Positions 17,531 to 25,637 of a DNA stretch of 64,000 nt are shown here, in pieces. The translations under genes were made by a program, and so were the position numbers. This DNA is from Arthrobacter sp. AK04. Lineage in GTDB: Bacteria; Actinomycetota; Actinomycetes; Actinomycetales; Micrococcaceae. Position 1 is the stretch's first letter; each line of letters begins with the position of its first letter. Location of the stretch: assembly GCF_021129155.1 (NCBI RefSeq), contig NZ_JAJOMC010000003.1, positions 1 to 64,000 of the forward strand, read 5' to 3'. Below the pieces are notes generated by a model. The model searched no databases, was not told where the DNA came from, and saw only the letters and a list, made by a program, of their open reading frames with translations.

Positions 17531-20083
17531 TCAGCGGGCGCCGCGGCCCCTGAATCCCTTGTAGGCCCAGTCGGCCGCCAGGACCGCCGGTACGGCCAGG
17601 GTGGCCAGGAGCAGCCCGGCCATCGGCGGCGGGGCCTGGCCCAGCAGGGCGGCGAGCTGCGGCACGTACAGGCAGGCCGCAAGCACGGCCAGTTCAGCCA
17701 GGACGGCCCACGCCAGGAGCCTGTTCGAGCCCCACCCCAGCCTCCACGGCGGCACGCTGGCACTCCGGCAGGCGTAGGCGTTGGCCAGCTGGCCCAATAC
17801 CACCGCAGTGAAGGCCGCCCCGGACGCGGCCATGAGAAGCCCGGGTTCCGGCGGTTCGCCCCGGGTCCAGCCGCCGCCAAAGAGCACCACGGAAAAAGCG
17901 GACATTTCAACCAGGGCCTCCACCGGGCCCAGCACGCAGAAGACCCGCACCATCAGCTGCCGGTCCATCAGGTGCCGCCGCTCCGGCGGGCGGGACAGCA
18001 CCCGCTTGCCGGGCGGCTCGGCGCCCAGTGCCAGGGCAGGCAGCAGGTCTGTACCAATGTCCAGGGCAAGGATCTGCAGGACCCCCAGGGCCAGCGGAAA
18101 CTGGCCGCCCGAGAGGGCCCAGACCACAAAGGGGGTCAGCTCCGCCACGTTGTCGGTGAGGTGGTAGGTCAGGAACCGGTGGATGTTCGAGTAGGTGGCC
18201 CGGCCCTGCTCGATGGCTGCCACGATCGTCGCAAAGTGGTCGTCAAGGAGCACCAGGTCGGCGGCTTCGCGCGCAACGTCGGTCCCGCTCAGGCCCATGG
18301 CCACCCCGATGTCCGCCTCACGGAGGGCCGGGCCGTCATTGACGCCGTCGCCCGTCATGGCCACCACATGGCCGCGGGACTGCAGGGCCTTGGCAACCCG
18401 GAGCTTCTGCTCCGGGGAAACCCGGCTCACCACCACCCCGTCCCGGTCCAGGAGTGCCCCCAGCAGTTGTTCGTCGTCGGGGAGATCCGAGCCCTCCAGG
18501 ATGAACTCCGGCGCCCCCATCAGCCCGATCTCGCGGGCAATCGCCGCTGCGGTCGCAGGATGGTCACCGGTGATCATGGCCAGTTTGAGCCCTGCCGTGC
18601 GGGCAGTCCGGATGACGTCGGCCACGTCCGGCCGCGGCGGATCGTGGAGCCCGATCAGTCCCAGCAGCTCCATGCCGCGTTCAATGTCCCCGGGAGGGCG
18701 GGATTCCCAGGCTTCGGACGGTCCATCGAGCCGCCTGCGCGCCACGGCGATGACACGGAGTCCGCGGGAGGCCATGAGCTGGACCTGGCCTGCAACCTGG
18801 CCGTCGGTGTCGCTGCACAGCGGAAGTACGGCCTCCGGCGCGCCCTTGCAGAAGAGGTCGTGCCCCACGATCGCCGACTCCCGCCGTCGTGAAGGATCAA
18901 AGGCGAACCGGCGCGAAGGCGCCGTCCGGATCTCCGCCGCCCCGCCCAAACGCCGCGCCAGCACGTCGATTGCGGCTTCCATGGGGTCGCCCAGTGCCCG
19001 CCACTGCCCGTCATGCAGTTCTGCCCGGCCCTGCGAGGCGGCGAGCGCCGCGAGAGCCGTTTCCGCGGCTTTCTCCTGCCCGTCTCCCTGGACGGCACCG
19101 TCCGGGTTGTACCCCTCGCCCACGATGCTGACCGTGCCACTGCAGGTGACGACCTCGACGGCGTTCATCCGGTTTTGCGTGAGCGTTCCTGTCTTGTCGG
19201 TGCAGATGAAGGTGGTGGAGCCGAGTGTTTCCACCGCCTCAAGGTTGCGGACCAGTGCGTTGCGGGAGGCCATGCGCTGCGCTCCCATCGCCAGCGACAG
19301 CGTCACGGTGGGGAGCAGGCCTTCCGGGACAAGCGCGACGGCAACGCCGATGGCAAACAGGAAGGAATTGCGCCATTCGATCCCCACCAGCAGGGAGACC
19401 AGGAAAAACAGGGCGCCGATCGCAAGGGCAAGGGATGCCACCACCCGGACTATCCGGCGCAGTTCCAGGGACAGCGGGGTGGGCGGCGGAACGGCGCCGC
19501 TGGTAAGGGTGGAAATCCCGGCCAGGCGGGTCCCGGCACCGGTGGCGGTTACGGTGGCTTCGGCGTCGCCGTTCACCAGGAACGTTCCGCCCCAGGCGGA
19601 GTCGCCGGCCGTTTTGGGCACCGGGTCGCTTTCGCCGGTCAGCATCGACTCGTCCACGGCGCAGGCTTGTGCCGTAACAAGGATGACATCTGCGGGGATG
19701 CGGTCGCCTGCCGTCAGGAGCACGGCGTCGTTGACCACCAGTTCGCTGGCGTGGACTTTGCGGACGCGCCCGTCCCGCCGCACCATGACGTCTGCCGGCA
19801 GCAGCCCGCGCAACCTGGCCGCGGCGTGCTGGGCACGTTCCTGCTGGATGTGGGCAAAGATCCCGTTGACAAGGACGACGACGATGATCGCCACGCCCAG
19901 CTGCGGCAGGTCCGCTAGGAAGGCCAGGGCTGCCGCGCACCACAGCATAAGGGCGAAGAAGTGCGTCAGCTCCCCCCAGAGTTTCCGCCACTGCGATTCG
20001 GACTTCTCGGCAGGGAGGACGTTGGGCCCTGCCTTTTCCAGGAGTTCCGCAGCCTGGCCCGAGGTCAGGCCCGCCGCTGTCAT
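17531..20083 (-). CDS. P2-type cation-transporting ATPase
   Basis: The 850-residue ATPase has an N-terminal cation_ATPase_N segment, TGES loop (ESMLTGESDPVPK), M4 with the intact VPEGLLPTVT ion-site motif, phosphorylation motif DKTGTLTQNRM, nucleotide-domain FCKGAPE, TGDGVND and a full C-terminal transmembrane bundle. The PEGL motif and large C-terminal domain suggest a Ca2+/Mg2+/Mn2+ type pump, but the ion is not determinable. The ATG at 20083 overlaps the TGA of the upstream stress-protein reading frame (ATGA), marking a two-gene operon and fixing this start. Mycobacterial DosR similarly controls ctpF. Confidence 0.92.
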   Translation of the reverse strand: MTAAGLTSGQAAELLEKAGPNVLPAEKSESQWRKLWGELTHFFALMLWCAAALAFLADLPQLGVAIIVVVLVNGIFAHIQQERAQHAAARLRGLLPADVMVRRDGRVRKVHASELVVNDAVLLTAGDRIPADVILVTAQACAVDESMLTGESDPVPKTAGDSAWGGTFLVNGDAEATVTATGAGTRLAGISTLTSGAVPPPTPLSLELRRIVRVVASLALAIGALFFLVSLLVGIEWRNSFLFAIGVAVALVPEGLLPTVTLSLAMGAQRMASRNALVRNLEAVETLGSTTFICTDKTGTLTQNRMNAVEVVTCSGTVSIVGEGYNPDGAVQGDGQEKAAETALAALAASQGRAELHDGQWRALGDPMEAAIDVLARRLGGAAEIRTAPSRRFAFDPSRRRESAIVGHDLFCKGAPEAVLPLCSDTDGQVAGQVQLMASRGLRVIAVARRRLDGPSEAWESRPPGDIERGMELLGLIGLHDPPRPDVADVIRTARTAGLKLAMITGDHPATAAAIAREIGLMGAPEFILEGSDLPDDEQLLGALLDRDGVVVSRVSPEQKLRVAKALQSRGHVVAMTGDGVNDGPALREADIGVAMGLSGTDVAREAADLVLLDDHFATIVAAIEQGRATYSNIHRFLTYHLTDNVAELTPFVVWALSGGQFPLALGVLQILALDIGTDLLPALALGAEPPGKRVLSRPPERRHLMDRQLMVRVFCVLGPVEALVEMSAFSVVLFGGGWTRGEPPEPGLLMAASGAAFTAVVLGQLANAYACRSASVPPWRLGWGSNRLLAWAVLAELAVLAACLYVPQLAALLGQAPPPMAGLLLATLAVPAVLAADWAYKGFRGRGAR

Positions 20084-20540
20084 GGCACGTCGTCCGCCTC
20101 CTGGCCCACCAGGAGCACCGGGCACACGGAGTGTGCCGCGCACGCCTTGCTGACCGAGCCCATGGATGCGCCCAGGAATCCGCCCTCGCCGTGCCGCCCG
20201 ACTACCAGCAGCTGCGCCCGCCGGCTCTCGTCCACGAGGACTTTTCCGGGCGGACCGAACCTGACCGTGACGTCGATGTTCTGCGGCCGCTCACCGGCGA
20301 ATGCCCGTCCCAGGGCTTCCTCAGGCGGGCGGCGGTTTCCTCCAGCCGCGCGGTCAACGGATGCTCGCCGCCTTCGAGGTGCGCCACCACCAGGTAATCG
20401 GGCATGCCGATGCAGGTGATGACCTCCAGACGCGCGCCAAGGCGGGCGGCGAGGGCCCCGGCGTACCGCAGGGCGGCGGAGGAATACTCGGAACCGTCAA
20501 CGCCCACAATGACAGGCTTGGACACTGTTTCTGCGTTCAT
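20080..20540 (-). pseudogene. Universal stress protein disrupted by a single-base frameshift
   Basis: The N-terminal part (PVIVGVDGSEYSSAALRYAG to HPLTARLEETAARL) is in one frame. The rest (EEALGRAFAGERPQN, VVGRHGEGGFLGASMGSVS, CPVLLVGQEADDVP) continues in another, with the switch near 20322. Adding one base at CGCCTGAGGAAG would restore a complete ~153-residue Usp ending in a TGA that overlaps the ATG of the ATPase gene. Without correction the protein ends about 118 residues in with a nonsense tail. This is either a true recent pseudogene or a base-call error. The ATG at 20540 is supported by the promoter spacing; GTG at 20549 or 20558 is possible. Confidence 0.85.
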
Positions 20541-20576
20541 ACCCACCACATTCGCCACTCCTGACGGACGGCGGAA

Positions 20577-20590
20577 GGGCCGAAGGTCAT
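20577..20590 (-). promoter_or_regulatory. DosR-type box with leaderless promoter for the Usp-ATPase operon
   Basis: The plus strand reads GGGCCGAAGGTCAT. On the minus strand it lies 23 bp upstream of GAATGT (20548-20553), followed by seven bases and the ATG at 20540. The core GGGCCGAA(A/G)GTC is shared with the sites at 2334 and 30660. Confidence 0.5.
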
Positions 20591-20606
20591 GCCGGTGCCT
20601 TCCGGC

Positions 20607-22595
20607 TCAGCCCCGGCCCGTGGGTTTCCGCGGCCGGGCCGGGCGCAGCGCCCTCAGCCCGTTCAGGATCGTGGCAAGGTCCACGAGTTCCTGCAGGAGG
20701 GCGCCGGTGACCGCTGGAATGTAACCTGTCATGGCCACGGCCATCAGGCCGATGCTCAGGCCTATTCCTGTCCAGATGCTCACCAGGGCCACCGCCATTG
20801 TGCGCTTGCCGATTTCGACTGCCACGGCCACCCTGGACAGATCGTCGAGCATGATCACAACGTCCGCCGACTCGCTTGCGGCGGTGGCGCCTTTTGCCCC
20901 CATGGCGATGCCCACGTCCGCGGCGGCCAGGACGGGGGCGTCATTGACGCCGTCGCCCACCATGATGACGGGCCGTTCCTTCACGGCTGCCACGGCATTC
21001 ACTTTGTCCTCCGGCAGGCAGTCGGCCCGGACATGCCGGATGCCTGCTTCCTCGGCGATGTGGGCCGCAGTCCCGTGGGCGTCGCCGGTCAGCAGCATGG
21101 TGTGCCGCACTCCCAGCCGGTGCAGCCGGGCCAGGGTGTCACCGGCGTCGCCGCGCAACGGGTCCTTCATGATCAGGGCTCCGGCATAAATGCCGTTGAC
21201 GGCGACGTAAATGGCCAGCTGTCCGCTGTGGAGGACAGCTTCCCGGAAGCCCTCCGACGCGTCCCGGACCAGCCCCGCCTTGCCCACCACCACGGTGTCC
21301 CCGCCACAGACGGCTTCGACGCCCTGGGTGGCATGTTCCGTAGCACGGGTGACGGGAAGGAGCTCAAGGTTGCGCTCGGCGGCGGCCTCGATCACCGAGG
21401 CCGCCAGGACGTGCGAGGAGTACTGCTCGGCTGAGGCGGCGAGCTGCAGGATCCGCTCCGCGCTCATCGCCGCACCGGCGGATGGTCCGTGGTCCTGTGC
21501 AACCTGGACCATGTCCAGGACCGGGCGGCCTGAGGTCAGCGTTCCGGTCTTGTCGAAGACGGCGGTCCTGGCTTTGGCCAGCTGCTCCAGGGTTCCGGTG
21601 TTCTTGATGATGATGCCCCGGTGGGCCGCCTGGCTGGTGCCGGCGAGGAACGCCACCGGCGCCGCGATCAGGAGCGGGCAGGGCGTGGCCACCACCAGGA
21701 CCTGGGCGATGCGCACGGGATCCCCTGAAAGGGCCCAGGCTGTTCCGGCCATGAGGATCGCCAGCGCGGTAAAGGGGACGGCGTACCGGTCCGCCAGGCG
21801 GACCACCGGTGCCCGGCTGGACGCCGCTTCCTCCACCAGGGCGATGATGCGGCTGTACTGTGAATCCCTGGCCGTGGCGGCCGCCCGCATCCTGATGGCC
21901 GTCTCGCCGTTGACGGAGCCGCTGAGAAGGAGTTCCCCCCGGGTCCGTTCAACGGGCAGGCTCTCCCCCGTCAACGAGGATTCATCCATGCTTGCGGCGT
22001 CGGACAGGAGCTCACCGTCCACCGGGACCAGCTCGGAGGGGCGCACCACCAGCACGTCGCCGGGAACCACCTCGCCCACGGGTGTTTCTTCCAGGACTGA
22101 TCCGGCGGCTTCCCGGTGGGCGAAGCGGGGCGCCCTTGCCAGCAGGGACTTCAGTTCGCGTGCTGCGCGTCCCTGGGCGAAGGTTTCCAGCGCCTCCCCG
22201 CCGGAGAGCATGAGGATCACCACGAGGGCAGCGAGGTACTCGCCCACCCAGACGGTGCTGGCAATGGCCATCAGCGCCAGGACGTCGATGCCCCAGCGGC
22301 CCTCGCGGAGCGAGCGGAACATCGCTGCGGCACGGATGACGGCGACGACGGCGGCATAGGCGGACGCGCCGAGCCGGGCGGGCTGTTCCAGTCCGGACTG
22401 CAGCAGCATTCCGGTGACGGCGAGCACCAGGCACGTCAGTGCCACCAGGGGGTACTGACGGATCAGCGCCGAGGCCCGGCCCGGGAGCGACTGGCCTGGC
22501 TCCTCCTCGGGACCGGCCGCCGGCTGCGGCGGTACGGGGGTGCCGGGCGGGGCGGCCGGCTTTCCCTCAGGCAAGGCCCGCCCGCGCCGGATCAT
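20607..22595 (-). CDS. P1B-type heavy-metal ATPase with TPC motif
   Basis: The 662-residue pump has a Pro-rich cytosolic N-terminus of ~40 residues with no CxxC metal-binding domain. It has about eight membrane segments, ESSLTGESLPVE, the transmembrane metal motif ATPCPLLIAAPVAF, catalytic FDKTGTLTSG, a TGDAHGTA motif and VGDGVNDAPVLAAADVG. The TPC (not CPC or SPC) motif is, as I recall, that of the P1B-5 group linked to Ni/Fe export. No HP dipeptide is obvious, but SSHVLAASVIEAA occupies that position. The start overlaps the upstream oxidase-like gene by 29 bases, so they are co-transcribed. Confidence 0.88.
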   Translation of the reverse strand: MIRRGRALPEGKPAAPPGTPVPPQPAAGPEEEPGQSLPGRASALIRQYPLVALTCLVLAVTGMLLQSGLEQPARLGASAYAAVVAVIRAAAMFRSLREGRWGIDVLALMAIASTVWVGEYLAALVVILMLSGGEALETFAQGRAARELKSLLARAPRFAHREAAGSVLEETPVGEVVPGDVLVVRPSELVPVDGELLSDAASMDESSLTGESLPVERTRGELLLSGSVNGETAIRMRAAATARDSQYSRIIALVEEAASSRAPVVRLADRYAVPFTALAILMAGTAWALSGDPVRIAQVLVVATPCPLLIAAPVAFLAGTSQAAHRGIIIKNTGTLEQLAKARTAVFDKTGTLTSGRPVLDMVQVAQDHGPSAGAAMSAERILQLAASAEQYSSHVLAASVIEAAAERNLELLPVTRATEHATQGVEAVCGGDTVVVGKAGLVRDASEGFREAVLHSGQLAIYVAVNGIYAGALIMKDPLRGDAGDTLARLHRLGVRHTMLLTGDAHGTAAHIAEEAGIRHVRADCLPEDKVNAVAAVKERPVIMVGDGVNDAPVLAAADVGIAMGAKGATAASESADVVIMLDDLSRVAVAVEIGKRTMAVALVSIWTGIGLSIGLMAVAMTGYIPAVTGALLQELVDLATILNGLRALRPARPRKPTGRG

Positions 22596-23049
22596 CCAGG
22601 TGGCTCCACCAGGTCAGCGGGGAGGTTACGGTGAACCGCCTGCCGCTTACCGTCGTCGGAACAATCCGCACAAAGTGGTCCTTGTGGCCTGCCTGCCAGG
22701 GGAACAGGGTAAGGCCAACACCGGCCAACAGCTCCGGTGAGGGCTCGAGTACCTCGGCATGGCCCTTAATCTGGACGCTCCATGCGGTCCGTTTGTCCTG
22801 GTCAGTGCCGTCGGCTTCGAGGGCGACGGCGGTGGGCCGGGACGCGGCGTGAAGCTTAGTTCCTTCTCCGGTGCGGAAGACCACCGATCCGTGATCCACC
22901 TTGTAGTTCACGGGGAAGATTTCCGGATGGCCGTCCACCAGGACGGCCAGGTGGCCGACCGACACCCCGCGCAGGAGGTCCCAGCAGGCATTCGCATCCA
23001 GGACTTCCACTGCGGACGAGGCATCCCGGCCCGGTGAGTTGTTGCGCAT
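22567..23049 (-). CDS. Pyridoxamine 5'-phosphate oxidase-fold protein
   Basis: The 160 residues are clearly paralogous to the proteins at 5191 and 23193: CWDLLRGVSVGHLAVLVDGHPEIFPVNY, VVFRTGEGTKLHAA, AWSVQIKGHAEVLE and FVRIVPTTVSGRRFTV. They form a flavin-type split barrel of unknown substrate. The gene is first in an operon with the P1B ATPase. A TACTTT hexamer (23057-23062) seven bases before the ATG at 23049 suggests leaderless transcription from the divergent region shared with the 23193 gene. Confidence 0.85.
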   Translation of the reverse strand: MRNNSPGRDASSAVEVLDANACWDLLRGVSVGHLAVLVDGHPEIFPVNYKVDHGSVVFRTGEGTKLHAASRPTAVALEADGTDQDKRTAWSVQIKGHAEVLEPSPELLAGVGLTLFPWQAGHKDHFVRIVPTTVSGRRFTVTSPLTWWSHLDDPARAGLA

Positions 23050-23085
23050 ACAGCTGAAAGTACTGCCGCCCGGCCGGAACCGCTA

Positions 23086-23099
23086 GGGCATTTAGGCCC
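23086..23099 (-). promoter_or_regulatory. DosR-type box for the leftward oxidase-like/P1B-ATPase operon
   Basis: GGGCATTTAGGCCC matches the core palindrome well. It lies 23 bp upstream of TACTTT (23057-23062) and is centred 43.5 bp from the ATG at 23049. Confidence 0.6.
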
Positions 23100-23143
23100 G
23101 GGCCGGCCCCTGGAGGAGGGGTGGGGTCAGGCGGGCAGGTCAA

Positions 23144-23157
23144 AGGTCTTTGGGCCC
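23144..23157 (+). promoter_or_regulatory. DosR-type box for the rightward oxidase-like gene
   Basis: AGGTCTTTGGGCCC is followed after 23 bp by TAGGAT (23181-23186), six bases, then the ATG at 23193. The centre is 42.5 bp from the start. With the site at 23086 it gives a divergent pair. Confidence 0.6.
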
Positions 23158-23192
23158 TGTCAGGGACGTGGCGCGCGCCTTAGGATCTGGGC

Positions 23193-23663
23193 ATGACCGA
23201 CAAGAAAATCGCTCCCGAAGCAGAGATCCTGGACTCCACCGAGTGCTGGAGGCTGCTGGAACAAACGAGTATTGGACGGCTTGGCGTCGTGGTCGATGGA
23301 CAGCCCGACGTCTTCCCGGTGAGTTTCAAGCGTGACGGCGAGGGCCTGGTCTTCCGGACGGGCAGCGGAACAAAGCTGCAGGCCATTGAGGCGAACTCGA
23401 TGGTCGCGCTGGAAGCGGACAGCGTGAGTGCCGAGTTCGGCCTGGCCTGGAGTGTTGTGGTCAAGGGTACGGCTGTCGAGGATGACGCCGCCTCACCCGC
23501 CCTGAATGAGACACGGCGGGGGCTTTTTCCCTGGCAGGGCGTTGGGCAGGACCACCTCATCCGGATCATTCCGCAGTCTGTGACGGGCCGGAGGTTTGCG
23601 CTGACGGCCACCGGCACCTGGCAGACCCCGTTGAACGAAGCCACCCGCGCAGGCCTCGAGTAG
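23193..23663 (+). CDS. Pyridoxamine 5'-phosphate oxidase-fold protein
   Basis: The 156-residue paralogue of the neighbouring divergent gene product has CWRLLEQTSIGRLGVVVDGQPDVFPVSF, LVFRTGSGTKLQAI, LAWSVVVKGTAVE and LIRIIPQSVTGRRF. The GSGTK loop probably binds phosphate of a flavin-type cofactor. It is predicted to be leaderless from a DosR-type box promoter. The divergent duplicate pair suggests local gene duplication. Confidence 0.87.
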   Translation: MTDKKIAPEAEILDSTECWRLLEQTSIGRLGVVVDGQPDVFPVSFKRDGEGLVFRTGSGTKLQAIEANSMVALEADSVSAEFGLAWSVVVKGTAVEDDAASPALNETRRGLFPWQGVGQDHLIRIIPQSVTGRRFALTATGTWQTPLNEATRAGLE

Positions 23664-23677
23664 CCACAGCCGTCCCG

Positions 23678-24049
23678 GTGGAAGGCGCCGAACCCTGGAC
23701 TGTTGACCGTTTTTTTGAAGGTTCCGGCGCTGCCCGTGTCATCTACGGGGCGGCGGAACGCATGGCGTCCGGCATGGGCCCCATGACCGTCCGCGTGTCA
23801 AAGAGCCAGGTTTCGTTCCGCCGCCGGCGGGGCTTTGCGTTCCTTTGGTGCCCGGGCATGTATATCAGGTCAGATGTTCCTGTTGTGCTTTCCCTGGCGC
23901 TTCCCTACGAGATCGGCTCGCCCCGGTTCAAGGAAACAGCGCACCCTGCCCCGGGGATCTGGATGCATCACCTTGAGCTTTTGGACAGCAGCCAACTCGA
24001 CGGCGAGGTGGAGCAATGGATGCGCCAGGCCTACGAGGCTGCCGGCTGA
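23678..24049 (+). CDS. Hypothetical protein, DUF5655-like
   Basis: The 123 residues read WTVDRFFEGSGAARVIYGAAERM, then GPMTVRVSKSQVSFRRRRGFAFLW, then HHLELLDSSQLDGEVEQWMRQAYEAAG. The order of motifs reminds me of DUF5655, small proteins of unknown function, but I cannot test this. The start is GTG at 23678, 14 bases after the previous stop, without a clear ribosome-binding site, so it is likely translated from the same message. Confidence 0.6.
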   Translation: MEGAEPWTVDRFFEGSGAARVIYGAAERMASGMGPMTVRVSKSQVSFRRRRGFAFLWCPGMYIRSDVPVVLSLALPYEIGSPRFKETAHPAPGIWMHHLELLDSSQLDGEVEQWMRQAYEAAG

Positions 24050-24089
24050 GTCCCGCCCGCCTGGACCGGCCCGCGGGCGGCACGGTTTA

Positions 24090-24103
24090 GAGTCCTAAGG
24101 CCC
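24090..24103 (+). promoter_or_regulatory. DosR-type box for the GyrI-like/flavodoxin operon
   Basis: GAGTCCTAAGGCCC (reverse complement GGGCCTTAGGACTC) lies 24 bp before CAGGCT (24128-24133), which is six bases before the ATG at 24140. Confidence 0.5.
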
Positions 24104-24139
24104 TGTCAGGCCCGGTGACGGCAGGCGCAGGCTGGAGTC

Positions 24140-24610
24140 ATGAGTGACTCCGGCCCGCACCCAAAGAAAGTCCATCTCGCTGAGCAGCCGGTCGCCGTCG
24201 TCCGTGAACGGGTCCCGATGGACGCCCTGACGGCATTCTTTGGCCGGGCCTTCGGGACCGTGATGGCAGCAGCCCAGAAGCAGGGCGCGGCCCCTGCCGG
24301 GCCTCCCTTTGCGCTGTACCGCGGCATCCCCGGCGAAACCGTCGACGTGGAAGCCGGCTTTCCCATGGCCGGCAGCTTCAGGGACGCTGATGGAGTGGCC
24401 GCCGGGACCCTGCCGGAAACTGATGCCCTCGAAGCCCTGCACATCGGCCCGTACGACACCCTGGAAAACACGTACAACGCGGTCCTCGGGCAGATGCAGG
24501 CGGAAGGCCTCACACCGGCGGACATCATGTGGGAGTACTACCTGAGCGACCCCGAAACGGAGCCCGACCCCGAAAAGTGGCAGACGCGGGTCATCTGGCC
24601 CTTCGCATGA
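24140..24610 (+). CDS. GyrI-like small-molecule-binding domain protein
   Basis: The 156-residue protein has two repeats typical of AraC effector-binding/GyrI domains: VAVVRERVPMDALTAFFGRAFGTVMAA and EALHIGPYDTLENTYNAVLGQM, followed by WEYYLSDPETEPDPEKWQTRVIWPF. There is no DNA-binding domain, so it is a stand-alone ligand-binding protein (SOUL/GyrI superfamily). The acid-rich DPETEPDPEKW end is common to the family. It is 22 bases upstream of the flavodoxin gene. Confidence 0.82.
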   Translation: MSDSGPHPKKVHLAEQPVAVVRERVPMDALTAFFGRAFGTVMAAAQKQGAAPAGPPFALYRGIPGETVDVEAGFPMAGSFRDADGVAAGTLPETDALEALHIGPYDTLENTYNAVLGQMQAEGLTPADIMWEYYLSDPETEPDPEKWQTRVIWPFA

Positions 24611-24632
24611 CTGCCGGACCCCAGGAGATCCT

Positions 24633-25193
24633 GTGAAAATCCTCGTTGCCTATGCAACCCGCCATGGCGCGACGGCCGGCATCGCCGAACGCATCGCCTC
24701 CCGCCTTGCCGCGGACGGTATCCCGGCCGAGGCCCACCCGGTAGCAGCCGTGGACGACGTGGGCTTGTACGACGCCGTAGTGCTTGGCGGCGCCGCCTAC
24801 ATGGGGCATTGGTTGAAGGACGCCACATCATTCGCCAAGCGGCACCAGCGGGAGCTGCAGGCCCGGAAGGTCTGGCTCTTCAGCAGCGGCCCGCTCGGAA
24901 ACGACGTTGTGGATCAAGACGGCGGGGATGTCCTGCACAGTGCGCGGCCCAAGGAATTCGCGGAACTGCAGGCGCTGCTCCAGCCCAGGGGCGAAGAAGT
25001 GTTTTTCGGTTCGTGGAACCCGGAATCTCCTCCCATTGGCATCGGCGAGCGCCTGATCCGGCTGGCTCCGGCGGCCAAGGAAGCATTGCCGGCAGGTGAC
25101 TTCCGTGATTGGGATGCCATCGACGCCTGGGCGGACCGCATAGCTGCCGACGTAAAAAAGGGCAGCGGAGCAGGGCCTGTCCAGCCGGACTGA
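24633..25193 (+). CDS. Flavodoxin-domain protein
   Basis: The 186-residue protein starts MKILVAYATRHGATAGIAERIASRL, the FMN phosphate loop of flavodoxins/protoporphyrinogen-oxidase HemG-like proteins. It continues with VVLGGAAYMGHW and VWLFSSGPLG, the isoalloxazine loops. It is a cytosolic electron carrier or quinone/menaquinone-dependent oxidoreductase; its partner is unknown. GTG start at 24633 with AGGAGATCCT upstream. The stop codon lies inside a 16-bp tandem duplication. Confidence 0.85.
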   Translation: MKILVAYATRHGATAGIAERIASRLAADGIPAEAHPVAAVDDVGLYDAVVLGGAAYMGHWLKDATSFAKRHQRELQARKVWLFSSGPLGNDVVDQDGGDVLHSARPKEFAELQALLQPRGEEVFFGSWNPESPPIGIGERLIRLAPAAKEALPAGDFRDWDAIDAWADRIAADVKKGSGAGPVQPD

Positions 25194-25218
25194 GTGGGTA
25201 CAGGACTGAGTGGGTACA
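25187..25218. repeat. Perfect 16-bp tandem duplication
   Basis: GGACTGAGTGGGTACA occurs at 25187-25202 and again at 25203-25218. The first copy contains the TGA of the flavodoxin gene. No gene is disrupted. Confidence 0.9.
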
Positions 25219-25281
25219 ACTAGCCCACGCCGTTGTCCCCCTGGCCGGCCGTCACGGTAGGCCCGGGCAGACACCCATAAC

Positions 25282-25295
25282 GGGACCTTGGGCCC
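25282..25295 (+). promoter_or_regulatory. DosR-type box for the DUF1508/ABC exporter operon
   Basis: GGGACCTTGGGCCC is close to the ideal palindrome. CACGGT (25319-25324), a NANNNT hexamer, lies 23 bp downstream. The first gene starts at 25365 with its own ribosome-binding site. Confidence 0.6.
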
Positions 25296-25364
25296 TAATC
25301 GATTGGCCCGTCCTCTGGCACGGTGGACGGAGGCCGGATGCACACCATCGAGGAGAGCACATTT

Positions 25365-25637
25365 ATGGCGGGAACGTTCGAGCTGTTTGCCGATGAGGAT
25401 TCGCGGATCAGGTTCAGGCTTGTTGCGCCGGATGGAACCGTGCTGGCGGTGTCCGGACAGTACCGGGACAAGGACCAGGCTGCCGCCGCCATCAAGGATG
25501 TCCGCGAGTGCGCCGGCACGGGCTTGATCCGTGACCTCGCTCCTGCGCCCGGCCCGGCGAAGGCCAGGGCTTCCAGGCGCCCGCACCAGGTCCGCCCTTT
25601 TATGCCAAACAAGGAAAAGTCGCTCGGTGCCGCGTAG
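25365..25637 (+). CDS. DUF1508 (YegP-like) small protein
   Basis: The 90-residue protein starts MAGTFELFADEDSRIRFRLVAPDGTVLAVSGQY and continues DKDQAAAAIKDVRECA, a DUF1508/YegP unit where the K-x-x-A-x-x-x-I-x-x-V pattern is conserved. A basic C-terminal tail follows. Function is unknown. ATG at 25365 has GGAGAG upstream; earlier starts at 25323 or 25338 would add a poor leader. Its TAG abuts the ATG of the ABC ATPase gene, so the two are translated together. Confidence 0.8.
   Translation: MAGTFELFADEDSRIRFRLVAPDGTVLAVSGQYRDKDQAAAAIKDVRECAGTGLIRDLAPAPGPAKARASRRPHQVRPFMPNKEKSLGAA

Noticed and set aside
18195-20153. 650-codon open frame on the plus strand opposite the P2 ATPase gene
   Set aside because: Ser/Arg/Thr-rich antisense shadow; the opposite strand has all P-type ATPase motifs.
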